Below are positions 61,559 through 64,000 of a stretch of DNA of 64,000 bases, piece by piece (position 1 is the stretch's first letter; each line of letters begins with the position of its first letter). Origin of the DNA: Hybos culiciformis (lineage: Eukaryota > Arthropoda > Insecta > Diptera > Hybotidae). The stretch lies in contig OZ023273.1 of assembly GCA_964007475.1 (NCBI GenBank), positions 131,620,732 to 131,684,731 of the forward strand, written 5' to 3'. Under the pieces are notes generated by a model. That model was not told the DNA's origin and did no database searches. It worked only from the letters and a program-made list of their open reading frames with translations. The translations under genes were made by a program, and so were the position numbers.

Positions 61559-64000
61559 TTAAGAAATAAATGTCAAAATAAGGTACTTAGTTTTTTTTAT
61601 ATTTGTCAGATATTCTGAAAGTTTGCTTAGTGATTTTGTACTATTATTTTTGATAAAATGAATTGAAATATTTATATTATTATCATTAAAATTTATTTAC
61701 CAATTTAATTTATTAACTGAAATAAAAAAAAAATTCTATATGAAAATGGATTTTTACCCTCTACCAAAAATCATCAAACGCCGCTAAAGAAGTATAAACT
61801 TCAAAAATTAACTAAAATTATTAATAATTAAAATGCTGTTATTACTATGTTTATTTCGATAGAGCTTTTTTCTTAAAACATTTAATATTTAAATTATTTT
61901 TTTTTTAATTAAAATGAGAAATTTTCTTATATGTACTTTTGTACGAACATTCTAAAATATATATAATTATTTGATTAAAGAATCGCATAGCTACCACTAT
62001 CCCTGAAGAATTTTTTTTGCTGGGTTCTTATTTGTAGCTTACTATATATTGCGGTAATACATTTTGTTCATCTTATTAGCCGCATACCATTTACGCTTCT
62101 TTCATTCTAAAGTACTATTAAGAATACATAGTTATATACATATTAGCTAGCGTTATATTTTAACATATTAGAAAAATTAAATGTACAAAATGCATAAATG
62201 TTCCAATTTCCAATGTGTGATCGAAAGAAAAGTTATATGCCCAGTTAGTCCCAACCGTATAAAACACCAAGCAAGAAAAACCATAACTCTTTTTTATTTT
62301 CGTATTGAAGTAGAAAATATTGTGTATCTAATTATAAATTTCACTTCTTTTATGATATTTCGTGATTCATAATTTATGGTGTTACTTTATTTTTTGGTAA
62401 AATATTGATATATTAACAACAAAATACATGGAGAACTTATAAATTATGAAATAACTATCATGAGAGTAAGATATTTCTGTTTTCTCTCCTTTTGATTTTA
62501 ATTTTTAAATGGTACCTTAAAATAAAAATAAAACTTAATTTGAAGAAAACAAAATTTTACTTTAATCGAATATTTATAATATATATATAATACATTTTTA
62601 TTTCAATAATTTAATACTATCTAATTTTTTTATTTGCTCTTAGTTTCAATAATTTATTATAATTTTGAAATTGTTTTTTTTTCTTTAGTATTAATTATAA
62701 CATTATTATTTTTCCATATAAATATTTTAGTTTAAGTATAGAATTTACGTTAATTAAATTTTTTAATAGTTTTTTTTTTATATAATTTTATTTACTTTAT
62801 GTAATAAATGTAATGTAATATATTTAATGCGATTGGTTTACATATAGATATATATATATAATTTTAATTATTTCATTATTTAATTTTTAATAAATATATA
62901 AACGGGGTTAATGATTTCCACATTGGTACTATTTTTGATGCATTAATTTTTATAATTATTATAATATAATATATATGTATATAATTTATATTTATAATTT
63001 AAGAAGATAATATTATATGTATATTTTTTTTTTTTTAAATCATAAATTGAAAGATGTCATTTAATGATTTTTATTTTCTTTTAAATGGCATTAATTTCAA
63101 AAATACTTATTTTGTTTCCCAAAATTATTAATAGATATATTTAACTTATTTTTTAATATTTTTGGATGTTTTGTTTTTATTTTTAAAAACGTCATAAACA
63201 ATAATATTGCTTCAACTCTCGCGATAAATTAATTCTTGATTCATACATAGCCTCAAGAAACTTAAAGTGAAAATCTTAACTGATAATATTTTTTAATTAT
63301 ATATAATAAGTTAAAATATTTGATTTATAATATGTATTTCTTATGATAAAATGACTCAAAGAAATATTTATCGCAGATATCTTCTAAACTTAATTAAAAA
63401 AAATATTAAATTAAATTTATTTCATTCGAAATAGGATTGATTTTAAGAGCAAAAGAAAGAAAATCGAAAATTTATTCACTCTAAAAAAAAATTTCAAGGG
63501 CTCATATTTTTTTTATTCATTATGAAAATTCGATTTCAAAATAACGATATTTAGTCAGACAATGATTTTCTTACACTTACATTGTTATCTCTGTTTTTCA
63601 AAAATTGAAGTTAATTAATTTTTGAATTAATTAAAATAATAGCCAAAATGAGTTAAGTTTAAATGGGCTCAAAATGTTTAAAACTTTTGAGCTAATAATT
63701 TAGTATTTATTATTATACCAGAGTAATAAATAACAAAAAAATTATTAATATTTAACTCATTAATAACTCTTTTGGTTTTTTTTTTAATAAGATAGCAACC
63801 ATTGAAAATGTTAAAGTTTTATAACTATTTATTATATAAATATTATAAAATTTATTTCTTAACCTCTGAAACTGTTTTTATTTAAAAATTTAATAGTAAA
63901 TATAATTTTTATACCATGTATTTATATTTTTCTTCAATTATAATTTTTTTTGCGTATACTTTATTTAAATTCTTATTTTCTCAAATATTAATTTTTCACA
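61559..64000. other. Intergenic A+T-rich DNA to the window end
   Basis: No open frame with domain content, no RNA gene and no clear repeat element. Several imperfect TA-rich tracts (for example 62845-62860 and 62975-62990). Confidence 0.5.

Overview
The window is nuclear DNA from an insect. It is very A+T-rich, with long non-coding tracts, spliced genes with GT-AG introns, and third codon positions that are mostly A or T. Insect identity rests on a clear Sfmbt gene whose first exon carries the conserved N-terminus MNPTELRMMWMS, an R1-clade non-LTR retrotransposon, and a large extracellular protein that resembles the insect Nasrat/Polehole type. I cannot fix the order; a holometabolous insect is my best guess. 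No rRNA, tRNA or CRISPR array was seen.

Layout from left to right. 1-7.3 kb is A+T-rich DNA without a supported exon, probably intron or 5' flank of the next gene. 7.3-13.0 kb (+) holds five exons of a SIPA1L/SPAR-type Rap GTPase-activating protein with Rap-GAP, PDZ and C-terminal coiled-coil parts; the 5' end is not resolved. 13-22.9 kb is a repeat-dominated intergenic region: a 637-bp terminal-inverted-repeat element, a 1.9-kb nested foldback, a minisatellite of about 103 bp x 7 with a two-unit higher-order pattern, and a degraded pogo/Tigger-like element. 23-30.8 kb (+) holds six exons of a roughly 2,090-residue, probably secreted protein with recurring 'I-x-G-x-x-x-F' modules and a His-rich insertion. 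32.9-33.7 kb (+) is a two-exon gene for a 245-residue, extremely cysteine-rich protein.

33.9-38.85 kb (-) is a broken but nearly full-length R1-clade retrotransposon with a 12-bp target-site duplication. 43.1-57.6 kb (-) is the complete coding region of Sfmbt in nine exons (1,076 aa: FCS zinc finger, four MBT repeats, SAM), the Polycomb-group partner of Pho. Its largest internal intron (4.4 kb) contains, on the opposite strand, a complete two-exon secreted Kunitz-domain gene with an unusual cysteine layout. Another Sfmbt intron holds an hAT-like miniature element. 57.6-64 kb is intergenic, with a second, older R1-type RT fragment and a 0.99-kb foldback element made of tandem near-palindromes around a perfect 65-bp-arm GC-rich hairpin, flanked by a 9-bp duplication.

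The host genes do not form a pathway with one another: a small-GTPase regulator, a candidate eggshell/extracellular protein, a Cys-rich protein, a chromatin repressor and a secreted Kunitz protein are separate units in a transposon-rich setting. The least ordinary items are the two foldbacks, which share an inner module, the Kunitz domain that lost one canonical cysteine and gained two others, and the cysteine-rich gene I could not assign.
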